From: Nematopogon swammerdamellus
Lineage: Eukaryota > Arthropoda > Insecta > Lepidoptera > Adelidae
Reading direction: 5' to 3'
NCBI GenBank assembly: GCA_946902875.1
Contig: OX336343.1
Coordinates: 2,952,754-3,016,753 of the forward strand
DNA: 64,000 nt
The translations under genes and the position numbers were made by a program. Positions 21,205 through 32,200 of the stretch are shown one piece after another. The notes below the pieces were generated by a model. That model was given only the letters and a program-made list of their open reading frames with translations, was not told where the DNA came from and did not search any database. Position 1 is the first letter of the stretch. Each line of letters opens with the position of its first letter.

Positions 21205-21490
21205 AGGTTGGGTTAGGTATCCCGTACGGAAGCCTATTACAAGCTGACTGTCTGTGTGTCTGTCCGTCCGTCCGTCCGTCCATCTTTCTGTCTGTCCGAG
21301 GGCTGTATCTCTTGAACGGTATCAGCCAACCCATTGAAATTTTCACAGAATATGTGTTATTATGGCGGATATAATAACAAATAATAAAAAATAGAAAAAG
21401 TAAAAAATTAAGGGAGGTTTCCATAGAAGAAACTAAAAAGTGTACACGCGCGCGCCATCTATCGAATAGAGTATGAAGCATTTTAACTAA
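21205..21490 (-). mobile_element. Repeat family D, partial
   Basis: A TCTGTCCGTCC-rich block, GGCTGTATCTCTTGAACGG, then CGCGCCATCTATCGAATAGA in the order seen at 11083-11427. Confidence 0.7.
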
Positions 21491-21839
21491 TCGTGAATTT
21501 TAACTAGTCCTGACATAGAATGACAAAAAAATTGTTTTCTTTCAAATTCTGGAATTGTTTGAGCGGATTCGAAAAAAAAAACACTATTATATTATTTTTT
21601 TTCTATATCTTTATTCCTCATTCATCCATCACCCAAAGGTTGACTGGAAGAAATCACTTGCAATGATAAGTCCACCTTTGCGCACCCCTGTATTTCTTGT
21701 TTCTTGTTCTTCCCATCGATGGTTCTTCCTTCAATTGTATTTCTGTTGTATTCTAAAGGCGGAGGCGCGTTAGTCTAAAGCGGAAAGCGGATCCATTAGC
21801 AAAAAAAGCGGGTTAAAATGCGGAAAGAGGTTTATCTGG

Positions 21840-21920
21840 CAACACTGCTGCTGATTAGCCGGCCTTCCGCGTCGTCGCCACGCACGCCCCGCAGTCAGCC
21901 GCCGCGCCGGCCGCCATCAG
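21840..21920 (+). promoter_or_regulatory. CpG-rich segment, possible distal half of the gene B promoter
   Basis: GC-rich DNA ending GCCATCAG, which resumes after the hAT-like element at 25205. Joined, the two sides form one CpG-rich block just upstream of the inferred gene B transcript start. This is inference from position and composition. Confidence 0.35.
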
Positions 21921-22299
21921 CAGTGTTGCCAACTTAGTGCTAGCGCCACTAGATCTGGTGGTTTGGAATCCCGTCTGGTGGCCAAATTTGCGATCTAGGG
22001 TCTAGTGCTGAGTATGGTGGTTTGATCAGATTTGTTTAGTGGTTGTGCAAAAAATTTAGTGTTTAAATCGATGAAGTGTTGCAACTACTGATGGGTCGAT
22101 CCCGGGATTGAATCTTTATGGGCGGGATTTTATCATAAAAACCCGGATTTAATCCTATTCTAGGACCGAATGAGGATTTTATGTTTTAAGGTTAAGTATG
22201 TGAAGTTGTTCTGTAATATGAGCGAAATTTTATCATAAAGTCCCGGATTTAATCCTATTTTAAGATCGAAAGGATTTTATGTTTTTAAATAGCTTTTGC

Positions 22300-22500
22300 C
22301 CGCGGCTTCGCTCGCGTGAAATTCGTATTTCAAAAGAAGAAACTAAATCATTAAGGGCGAGGCCGAAGGCTGAGCTGCGTTCAGGTTAATGATAAACCTT
22401 CTCGAATAAAGTATGTTTTTAACTAGCTTTTGCCCGCGGCTTCGCTCGCGTGAAATTCGTATTTCAAAAGAAGAAACTAAATCATTAAGGGCGAGGATCT
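22300..22500. repeat. Two Zenon-like tail fragments
   Basis: TAGCTTTTGCCCGCGGCTTC occurs twice about 130 bp apart, each followed by CGTATTTCAAAAGAAGAAAC. Confidence 0.7.
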
Positions 22501-22633
22501 CGTTATGAGCCACGCAAGTTTGTAACGAGTTTTCACGAGTCGTATTTGTGAATGGTCATTGCAAGGGATCGCTTGGACTATCCGCTCTGATCTGATGACA
22601 TTACATCTCTGATTACATTACACAAGTAGTATT

Positions 22634-23026
22634 AAGCGGCGGGTGGCCGAGTTTTTGGGTATCGGGTTCTCATGCACGAGGTCCGAGGTTCGAATCCGGT
22701 CGGTGTGTACCAATGAGTTTTTTCTGACGAACAAATTTACGTGCATATTTACACCTGCTGCTTCACCGTTTAGAACTGGTGTAAAACTAGGTACCTTCCC
22801 TTGCCCCTTACGAAGTTGTAGGCTCAAATTGTAGCCGACTGGGTTAGTACCACCGTACTGGATGTAAGATGGCCGCATAGCAGGCTCGGCTGTGTTCTCT
22901 TCTAGTTCAGTATATCCAGCAATCCAGGGAAGTCTCCGGTATGCACGGGCACCTACCTTCTCGGAGGTGATATTGGCTGGTCGGAGAATGTGCTTAGGCC
23001 CCTTCGACTCAGGCGACCGGATTACA
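22634..23026 (+). mobile_element. SINE family A, full length
   Basis: Head GCGGCGGGTGGCCGAG with GGTTCGAATCCGGTCGG, then GTAAAACTAGGTACCTTCCC, GGGTTAGTACCACCGTACTG, and the end GACCGGATTACATAAAA. The head looks like a tRNA of the Leu/Ser type, but the following body shows it is a SINE and not a tRNA gene. Confidence 0.88.
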
Positions 23027-23064
23027 TAAAACAGTATTATTTTTAGTAACTATTATAGTTTACT

Positions 23065-24060
23065 AGCTTATGCCCGCTCTCGTGAAATTCGTATTTCAAA
23101 AGAAGAAAGTAAGTTATAAAGCGAAAAGGGCGAAAGCTGAGCTGCATTCAGGGTAATGATAAACCTTCTCGAACAAAATATGTAACTACTGACTAGGCCG
23201 AAGGTCGAGCTCCTTTCAGGTAAACGTTATTTTTCTCGAAGAAACTAAGTTACCTATGGCGACGCCGAAGGCGGAGCTCCCTATAGGTAAACCATATACT
23301 TTTTCAAAGAGGCCGACGAGGCCGAAGGCCGAGCTGCGTTCAAGTAAATGATAATCCTTCTCAAAGAAACTAAGTTAATGCCCTGCCGAACGCCGAGTTG
23401 CGTTCGCGTAAATGATATTCTCGCCCTTATTTACTTACTTTCATCGAGAAATATATCGTTAACTTGAACGAAGCTCCGCTTTCGGCCTCTCCCTTAGTTA
23501 CTTACTTCGAAAAGGTACATGTTTCGTATCGGTGACGTCATATTTAGTTTACATGTATCCTAACTTGTACCATAAGAATAGGATAAAAAAATTAGGATCG
23601 AATCAAATTACAATTTTGGCTTTCTATAGTATGGGGAGTGCGCTTTTATAGGCACCCGCCCGCGCGCTGCGCCGCCCGCTCCCCCGCACCGCCCGCTCCG
23701 CCAAGCCGCCGGCTCGCTCATATCTGATACCTGCGCGCGAAACATTACAGTTTGGGAACCACATCTTAGCGTAACCGGAACTGAATTTTATTTAGCTTAT
23801 CCTCTGTGTCGTATAGTATAGGATATAACATCCTTGTACGATGTTTCATCGAATTCAGATGATCGGTTTAAGAGTTATGGTGGAACATACATACACAGAA
23901 AATATTTCTAAAAATCGTCAATTTAGCTTTAGTATCATACATAGAGTCTTATACCTCAGTATCTCATAAAACAAAGTAACTTACTCTATGACCATCCCTT
24001 ACAGATTTATTATTAGTATTGATTTAACAAATATCGGTAGATTATGACCTCAAATCGTTA
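23065..24060. repeat. Zenon-like LINE tail with tandem GGCCGAAGGC units
   Basis: Several ~60-bp units with GAGGCCGAAGGCCGAGCTGC and TTCTCGAA..AACTAAG, then a GC-rich block near 23650 and the usual GATCGGTTTAAGAGTTATGG end. No open frame of note. Confidence 0.6.
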
Positions 24061-25019
24061 TTTTTTAACCGACTTAAAAAAAAGGAGGAGGTTCTCAATT
24101 CGACTGTATGTTTTTTGGTCAAACATGACCGAAATTGGTAGATCTACCAAAAAATCAGTACCTAACTTTTTACACTGTCACGGTCACTGAACAGACTCGA
24201 TTACCGACCTTTTTCCTCTCTCACATCACGGCGAAATGTACGCGCGCTCAAACGACCACAGATATTGATTATTTTGTAAACATAACTAGGGAATCATGCA
24301 TTCAAATTAAAACCTGTCGAGACATTATTTATTTAGATATAGGAATTCATCCAGTAAAACAATGATCTACATACCTACTACCAAATTATGCCTAGTACTA
24401 ATGAAAACAACTCATTCACGATGTTGAAATCTAATATTAAAATAAAATCCTATTTCATAGGATCGAATGAGGAACCTTCCCCAACTTTCCCAATAAAATC
24501 CCTATAAAGTCTCGAATAAGGATTCGGTCCCAAATGGGATTGAATCCTTGCCCATCAGTAGTTGCAACACGTCCTAGACTTTCCCCAAGGATCTGTTAAA
24601 CAAAATTGGAACCAAATGTGTTTATGCTGCACCCATTCCATGCGAAGAAGCTGAGACGCTTTCTTTTTCAGAAGAAGACTAATCTCAATTGTTATTTTAG
24701 TAATAGGTATTATTTCGTATGCAACCATCTGTCCTGTGATTGCAGTGATAATAATTATTATTTATACTAAATTGATCTGTTTGGAAATGATCGTACTACT
24801 CTTTTATTTGAAGATCCTGAAAAGGACGTTTGTCTGGTTTTTCATTATTCTGAAGAGCAGACACAGCCTCAAAAACCGGAATGTTTGTTACCTCAGAACT
24901 TTGGACAGGGTGAACCGATTAAATTTTTTTTTTAATACCAATAAAATACTAAAAAAAAACTGTGAATTAAAAAACTATTTCAAAAAATATAAAAACCGCC
25001 TTGAAAAATTTATGAAATA

Positions 25020-25110
25020 AAAAAAATCGAACCCTAGAGTTGAAGGTGGTGCTTTGCAAGCAAAAATAACCGACCGCCTTCAACACTAGGGTTCGATTTT
25101 TATTAGAATT
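25020..25110. repeat. Imperfect hairpin
   Basis: AATCGAACCCTAGAGTTGAA on the left and CTTCAACACTAGGGTTCGAT on the right. A one-armed version occurs near 4140. Confidence 0.6.
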
Positions 25111-25257
25111 TTTTATTTTTGAGTATTTCTGAAAATCTGGGGAAATTCTGGTGGTTTCGACTGGCGCATCTGGTGGGCGAGTTAGAAAAGAGTTGGCAAC
25201 ACTGGCCATCAGTCTGCCTGCGCCCGCGCTTCTCCCCCGCAAAACACAACGCTGCTT

Positions 25258-25353
25258 TCTCGCAGTATTTTCTTTGTACAATCGATAATAATAAATTAGG
25301 ACGGTGGATCTTGTGCTTTCGTTAAAATAATATCTACAAGGACGTGTTTAGAG
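25258..25353 (+). other. Inferred 5' UTR exon of gene B
   Basis: A strong donor (GAG|GTAAGTAA, exon end 25353) lies downstream of a CpG-rich block and an initiator-like CGCAGTATT near 25253. The stretch has no ATG. Splicing to the acceptor at 26131 would give a leader with no upstream start. The 5' boundary is a guess. Confidence 0.4.
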
Positions 25354-25556
25354 GTAAGTAATTAATAATCATAGAATATGCAAAAATATATTTTAGAAAC
25401 ATACTGATAAGAATAATTTTTTTTTTACAAAACCCGACTGCGACAATAAGGAAAATAAAGAAAATAACCTAATTCAATAATAAGGAAAGTTGATTCAAAA
25501 TACTGTAGTCGGGCTATCTGTCTATTCAAATTCTTCTACACGCCCGACTTTTTTAT

Positions 25557-25740
25557 ATGTAATCCGGTATGGGTGGCTGTGCGGAAGGGGACAAAGCACA
25601 TGCTCCAACCAGCCAATATCACCTCTGAGAAGGTAGGTGCCATACCGGAGACTTCCATGGGTAGCTGGCTATACTGGACTAGAGAAGAACACAACCTAGG
25701 CTGCGATGCGGCCATCTTACATCCAGCACGGTGGTCATTT
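25557..25740 (-). mobile_element. SINE family A, 3' half
   Basis: ATGTAATCCGGTATGGGTGG to ACATCCAGCACGGTGGT in reverse orientation; the head is missing. Confidence 0.8.
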
Positions 25741-25773
25741 CAGTAAGTGGCTATTGTATGGGTTTCTTGAAAG

Positions 25774-25895
25774 AGTAGAGTAGAGTAGAGGAGAGGAGAG
25801 GAGAGGAGAGGCGGGGCGGGGCGGGGAGGGGCGGGGCGGGGCGGGGCGGGACGGGACGGGACGGGACGGGACGGGACGGGACGGGACGGGACGAG
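25774..25895. repeat. Graded pentanucleotide microsatellite
   Basis: Runs of AGAGT, then GAGAG, then GCGGG, then ACGGG, all in a 5-bp register. It opens spurious minus-strand frames of Pro/Ser/Arg repeats. Confidence 0.9.
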
Positions 25896-25948
25896 AGGAG
25901 AGTATTTCTCCAAGAAACATACAATAGTAAGGAAAACATTCAAAATAA

Positions 25949-26111
25949 GGTAATGTAAGAAGGGAAGGGACCTAACAGTTTTTCGTGAAATCCGAACCAC
26001 GGTCAGCCTCCAACGGACGAGCGGTCACCCATCCAATTACTGACTGCGCCCAGGCGTGCTTATGATCACGACCGACAGTCGACCGACCGCACCGCTGAGC
26101 TACCGAGGCTG
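25949..26111 (-). mobile_element. SINE family B, head and 5S-like part
   Basis: Reverse orientation, from AAGAAGGGAAGGGACCTA to GCTGAGCTACCGAGGCTGAC. Its head ends about 20 nt before the acceptor of gene B exon 1. Confidence 0.82.
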
Positions 26112-26131
26112 ACAACTGACCGTGCTTACAG

Positions 26132-26267
26132 GAGTCCCCGGTATGGGGGAGCAACAGAGATCGATGCAACCAATCGCTGGCGATGAACCGCCGAGCGTGG
26201 GAGAGTTGAGTGCACTGGAAATACAGCAGCTGTATTTTGATAATTTGCGCGGATGCGACTGGGTGAG
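26132..26267 (+). CDS. Gene B exon 1 (coding from 26143)
   Basis: Acceptor GCTTACAG; 11 nt of leader; ATG at 26143; donor GAG|GTGAGT. Encodes MGEQQRSMQPIAGDEPPSVG and ends in YFDNLRGCDWV plus two bases of Arg. Confidence 0.82.
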
Positions 26268-29200
26268 GTGAGTTTTTTAATCAAATTATTTTTTAAATAT
26301 ATTTTTTGTTTTTATACTAGATTTTGCTGCGCGAAATGCGCAATTAAAAAGAATTAAGACCGCTACCGTACCTTTATTTCGGCGCGCGGAACAATTCGGT
26401 TTGTATGAGAGCCACATATTAGTGTGTGGGGCGGGTACTTAAAAAGAATAGCCCCACTGCATCTCTCCCCATGCAAAGTAAAAGGCGACTAAGGGATAAG
26501 GACAAGATGCCGTGCCAAAGGGCGACAGGCTCGCCACCTCTCACCTTGGCACTTCCACCGAGTCGTGCAGCGCTGGTTGGTCTTCGTGCCTTACTTGCTG
26601 CTTGATCGATTGAATCTTGTTCGAATACTTTGCGAAACGTGGTGGTCGGTGTTGTGCTGTACCAGAGTTCTTGCAGCACAACACCGATTACTCTGCTTAC
26701 CCCGATTGTCGGGATTCAGCGTGTGTGATATGTATGTATGTATGTATATTAGCGTAACCGGAGCTAAATTTTATTTAGCCTAACCTATGTCGCGTTAATC
26801 AAATGTGCTTGTTCTAAGTTTCATCCAATTCGGTTGATCGGTTTAAGAGTTATGGAGGAACATACATACAGTAAATATAAAAAAAATCGTCAAGATAGTT
26901 TTAGTATCTCACCTACATAGAGTCAACAACCGCAGTATGTACCTATCTCGTAAAACTAAGTAACTTACTCCATGACCATCCCTTACAGATTTATTATTAG
27001 TATTGATTGATATGATTTATTATTTATTAAATACCTTCCAACGAGTCTGTGTATCAGGTGAGTATTTGTTCCTTACTTGCTGCTAGATAGTTATCTTGTC
27101 TTAATACCTACTTTGCTAAATGTGGTGGTCATTGTTGTGTTGTAATTTACAATAGTACTTACAGCTATAGACACAGGTTGATATAATTATTGGCGGGCCG
27201 ATAACAACGGATTTGTTCGCGAATTATCGTTGTCAACCAAAAACTACCGCTGCTGGCTACGGATAAAAAAACGTGTAATTATGGTTTATTGAACCCTTTT
27301 TATGTCCAATGCGATTACTTTTATTTGTTGTTGTTGGTTAGATAGATAGACAGAAACTCTATATTACTCAAAAAAAAAATAATTATATAAACAAACAATA
27401 AGTAATTTACATGAGGGGATTAATTTACAAAGGCGGACTAATCCCTTACAGGGATTTCTTCCCGTCAAACCTTTGAATGTTTGAGAGTCGTATGTTGTGA
27501 GATATAAGTAGCAAGAGACTTGAGTGTGGGAATGTAAAATATAATGTATAATGGAAAATAACTATGATAAACTATAATATACACTACACATAAGTACGTA
27601 TGTACTAGTTAATTAAACGTATAAATACCATTTATAAATTAAACGGCTATGTAACTAAATAGTAAAAAAAAGCCCCAGTTGCACTCCGGGAGTGCCGGCA
27701 GAAGTGAAAACTTTTTGTATTTCCGTAAATAATTCTTGGGTGGTTATAAAAAAAACTAAACGCCCCAAAAAAATTTAAACACCGTAACATTGCTTAAAAA
27801 AGAAAACAAAAGAAAAAAACACAAAAAAAATTTAGAGGGATTCGAACCCATGGTCAAAAAATACAAATCCTACACTCTTACCACTGAGCTACGAAATCAC
27901 ATAAAAGACCAAACGAATATCGGATTCCCTTGATTCGCTATTAAATAAATCTGACGCTTTTTCGATGAGGCTACGGATCTGCCCCATCCACAGAGCATCA
28001 AATACCTACCGCGCGCGCCCCCTACTAGAGACGCCCTAAGCGATAATATTTGAAACCCAAAAACTACACGCAGTGCTGCTAGCGCTTCGTATGTGTGTGT
28101 GTGTGTGCTAGTATCGACACTACACACAAAGAGGAGCAAGTTAGGCACACGCACAAAACAAATGCACACGCACAACACACATATGTAAGTCATAGGCCAC
28201 GCCCACAGGCTTCAACGCCGTTGTAGAGAAATCGCGCTCAGGGCGTCTCTAGGAGGGGCGCGCGCATTTGATGCTCTGTGGCCCCATCCGATCTTTTCCG
28301 GAACCGCCATCTAGTTGATATAATTAAAATTATTTGAGTTCCTGTTTGCTATTTATAACCGTACGTACCGCCATCTAGTTGATATACTCGCTCGATAAAG
28401 GGCAGTGTTTAATAGTATTTTGTAACTTAACCCTTAATGCAATGACTTAAGGTTACATTTTAAATAATAAAAATAAATCTGACGCTTTTCGAGATCTGAC
28501 GCCAATCTAAAATTTTTTACCCACCTAAAAAGTGCCAAGCGCCGCTAAAGAAGTTTTCACTTCAAAAAAATTTTTTTTATTTATTCTGTATAATTTTTTT
28601 CCCTTTGCAGGTATCAGAAGAGCCAACATGAGCTGCTTCGCAGAAACATTGCATTCGCATTGTTCGGTGCTCCGACATTGGAGGAGAACGCAGGCGACCG
28701 AGTGCTCGTCGGCTACAGTAGAAAGCAAGCTGAGCTTGTTCAGGACATCTATAACAAAATTCACGAGCAAAGTAAGTAAATTATTTTTTTATTTTTTATG
28801 GAGATCTCTATGATGGAGACTGACTCGTTTGGCTACATCACTTACAACATCCGTGATGTCAGCCCATAACACCGGGTGAACTTCAGTGCTTCCCTTCATT
28901 TCATGCCGGCTACACTGAACTGGACGGAAAAAACGAACTATTTACATAGCCGTTTCGACCGACGTTTTGCTCAGTGCGGTGGTACCAACCTTGCCGGGAT
29001 AAACCCTACAACCTAGTAAGGTAAGAAGGAAGGGACCCACAGTTCAACGTGGAATCCGAACCACGGTCAGCTTTCAAAGGTCGAGCGGTCACCCATCCAA
29101 GAACTAACCGCGCCCAGCGTTGCTTAACCATCAATAGCGACAGTCGACTGTCTGGACCACTGAGCTATCGAGGCTGACAAAGTTATTTTGAAGAAAATTT

Positions 29201-32200
29201 TAATCGAAGCTTCTATAGCAGTTTTACTCAAAGTGGAGTCGCTACGTCGCCATCGCCGGCCTGCGCTGTGAGCAAAAAGTCACACGAAGCGAAGCCGCGG
29301 CGGTCCAAAGATAGTAGAGGTCAAAAGTACCCAGAGTTGCTCCGAGAAAAACTGTTTTAACCTTTGCTACCTGACTCGCGTGAATTTCCAGATATTTCGC
29401 ACGCAATTTCGCGCGCGAAACTTTCTCCGCGCTTTCTCCATTATAAAATCATAACTATGAAATTTCTTTCGAAACCCTATATAAATTTGCACGTCATTGT
29501 AATCTAGATGAAATTATCTTTCATATGAAATAGGTTTGAGCTAATTGGTTCGCAATTGTAATCCATAGAAAAATAGGCAAAGTTAGAAATAAAATTATTT
29601 ATGGGTGTAGGAAGGAAAGAATGAAGATACCTCAAAAAGTAAATCGATAACATATGTTTTTTTATTTTAGAATACAACTAAAATACATTTACAATAAACC
29701 TACATCAAATTTAGTAAATATCTCCTTGAAAAATATTTCACCAGAGCCCTCCAACCATGAGCCAACCGGCGCGTAATATGTAGCGGCGGCAACATTTTGA
29801 ATAGTAAGGCGGCTCTACACTCGCGCCGCGAAAACCCGCGAAGGCCGCGAACCGCGAGTGTGGATGGTTCCGCGGCATCGCGGTCGCGCTTCGCGGCGTT
29901 CCCCGTCCGGTGGCGGTTTTTTGTCCCGCGACAAAGACGGAGTTTACACGCTGGGTTTGGCATCAGTTCAGTCCATCAGTCTGGTTAAACCATGGTCCAC
30001 ACTGACCGTTTAATCTATTGACCGATGGACTGATGGACCAGACTGATGGATTTTAAAATATTTTGATACTAGACTGATGGCTGACTGATGGTTTACGTCT
30101 GGCGTCAATCTGGTCGTGACCAAGGTCACGGACTGAACTGATGCCAAACCTAGCGTGTAACCTCCGTCAAAAGGGTTCACGTTTGATTCGCAGATCGCGA
30201 ACGCGAACGCATCCACAATTCCACACTCGCGGTATTTTCGCAGTAGCATGCGAGACGCCGTCAGGAGCGGACGAGCGATATTATTTTTTGAATAAAATGA
30301 GTGTTTCGTGGAGTAACGATCATGAGTTAGCGCTGCTTGAATGTTTTCAAACTGGACCCATGCTTTGGCAGTCCCAACATAAGGACCAAAAACAAAAATA
30401 AGGTGCATGATGCTTGGATGAGAATGAGTACCATTATGGACATTCCTGTGCAAGATTCGAAGAAAAAAAAATTACTCGCTCGCTAATGTCGATATGTCGA
30501 TGTAGGTTTTCTGTCATCCACTCCACCATCTTCTTTTTCTTTTCTTCTTTATTTACTTTTCATTTTTAATATATGCATAATTGTAGCACGCTGTAACGGC
30601 ACAGCGTCACGGCAGCAGCAGCAGCAACTTCGTCGTCCATCTCCGTCAAACGCGCGAACGTATCTAAGTGTGAAAGAAGCCGCGAATGTTGCGAGTGTAG
30701 AGGGTTACATTTTCGCACAGAGTTCACGCGCGAGTCGCGGCCAAGATTCGCGGCAGCGATACGCGGGCGAGTGTAGAGCCAGCTGTACAAAGAACTGCTC
30801 TTATTATCGAAAATGACCAGTAAATACAAAAAGTATGGCCATTCTCGTCTGCCCCCAAGTGTCCTCAACAATGAGTAGTATAAAATCATAACATCTTGCG
30901 CATTCGATTTTTTTTTAAAAAATAAAAAACCAACGGAATCCCTTTCCAGTGCGTGAGAAAACTACTTCCTTTGATTATTAATTGGAGCGCGCGGAGACCT
31001 ATCAATAATCTAAGACTACTTCCCGTTGAAACGATGTTTTGGCTATCAAACAGCACTTTGTAAAGGCTAATAAAATAATATCCCACATCCCACTATAATA
31101 AATTATAAATTATAATAAATTAGTCTATGAAATGTTTATCAATATGAAAACACTGGCCTATTGAAGTACATCAAAAAAATAAAGTGGCTCACGCACACAT
31201 GTACATAATGACGTCAGCCGGCAGATATTCGGTGGCCGGGCGCTATCCGGCTCTTCTCGGAAGTTGTGTTTGGAATATACAGATAACGAAAAATATTTAT
31301 ATTTAGCTACGGTTTGGTCAAGTGTGAACAAATTAGGAATCGCGGTATAACACAAATGCTATTGGTCAAGTGTGTACTTTAAAAGAATAGCCCCACTACA
31401 TCTCTCCCCGTGTATGTCGTAAAAGGCGACTAAGGTATATGACTCCCTTCTTATATTATTAATTAGGTGGTAGGGTTTAACCCTTTGGTACCACCGCACT
31501 GAATGAAAGGTCGGTCGAAGCGGCTGTGTAAATAGTTTGTGTTTTCCGTCCAGTTTCGTGTATCCGGCACGACCGAAGGGAAGAACTGACGTGGCACTAA
31601 GCTCACCCGGTGTTATGGGCTGACATCACGGATGTTGTAGGTGATGTAGCCAACCGTATCAGTAACCATAAAAAAAAGAAGAAATTTCAGCGAAGCTTCT
31701 GTAGCAGTTTTACTAAAAGCGGAGTCGCTACGTCGTCATCGGCGGCCGGCGCTTTGAGCATAGAGTCACACGAAGCGAAGCCGCGACGGTCAAAAACTAG
31801 TAGAGGCCAAAAGTAGGTACCCAGAGTTGCTTCGAGAAAAACTGTTTTAAAAAACATTATTTTTAGAATAGAACAGCTTTACTCACGGTTATAACGAGCT
31901 ATGTGGCTAGACGCTGTTCTGTTCTAAAAATAATGTCTAACAACCACGGTAATTTAAAAACCCATATGTTTTAAAAAACATTTCACCGACTTAAAAAAAA
32001 ACAAATGGAACTGAAAAGTATTAAATCATAATTATTTTAATTCATATTCGGGCCCTTGAGTTGAAGGCGGTGCAAAAGCACAAAAAGGGGTCCATCCACA
32101 GAGCATCAAATACCTACCGCGCGCGCCCCCTACTAGAGACGCCCTAAGCGATAATATTTGAAACCCAAAAACTACACGCAGTGCTGCTAGCGCTTCGTAA

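Larger units (their letters stand above)
22077..24571. mobile_element. Nested inverted-repeat element
   Basis: GTGTTGCAACTACTGATGGG at the left matches CCCATCAGTAGTTGCAACAC at the right over 20 bp. It sits inside the hAT-like element and holds LINE tails and a SINE. No convincing target duplication. Confidence 0.75.
21921..25204. mobile_element. hAT-like insertion, 3.3 kb, with an exact 8-bp target duplication
   Basis: Terminal inverted repeats CAGTGTTGCCAACT (21921-21934) and AGTTGGCAACACTG (25191-25204) are perfect over 14 bp. GCCATCAG lies directly outside both ends (21913-21920 and 25205-25212). An 8-bp duplication with CAGTG-type termini fits the hAT superfamily. No transposase is visible. 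The interior holds a second inverted-repeat element, a SINE and LINE tails, so it is a non-autonomous composite. Confidence 0.92.
29811..30780 (+). mobile_element. DNA transposon remnant, Harbinger-like, with a MADF fragment
   Basis: Termini GGCTCTACACTCGC and GCGAGTGTAGAGCC are perfect inverted repeats over 14 bp, with GC-rich subterminal DNA (CGCGAA words). Inside are a nested inverted-repeat element (29941-30162) and a broken MADF-like frame. MADF genes are carried by PIF/Harbinger elements, hence the guess. No transposase and no clear 3-bp target duplication are seen. Confidence 0.7.

Noticed and set aside
22634..22720. tRNA gene (Leu/Ser-like) at the head of a SINE
   Set aside because: A and B boxes are present, but the sequence runs on into the SINE body and the cloverleaf is imperfect. 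The same holds at 14380-14441, 34676 and 56213.
24736..25020. 94-codon ORF inside the hAT-like element
   Set aside because: AT-rich, Phe/Leu/Lys composition, no domain; most likely chance.
25735..26000. Minus-strand ORFs rich in Pro-Ser-Arg-Pro-Val
   Set aside because: They are translations of the pentanucleotide microsatellite.
27835..27900. tRNA gene on the minus strand
   Set aside because: The same tRNA-like head with the same flanks recurs at 59480-59540, so it is a SINE.
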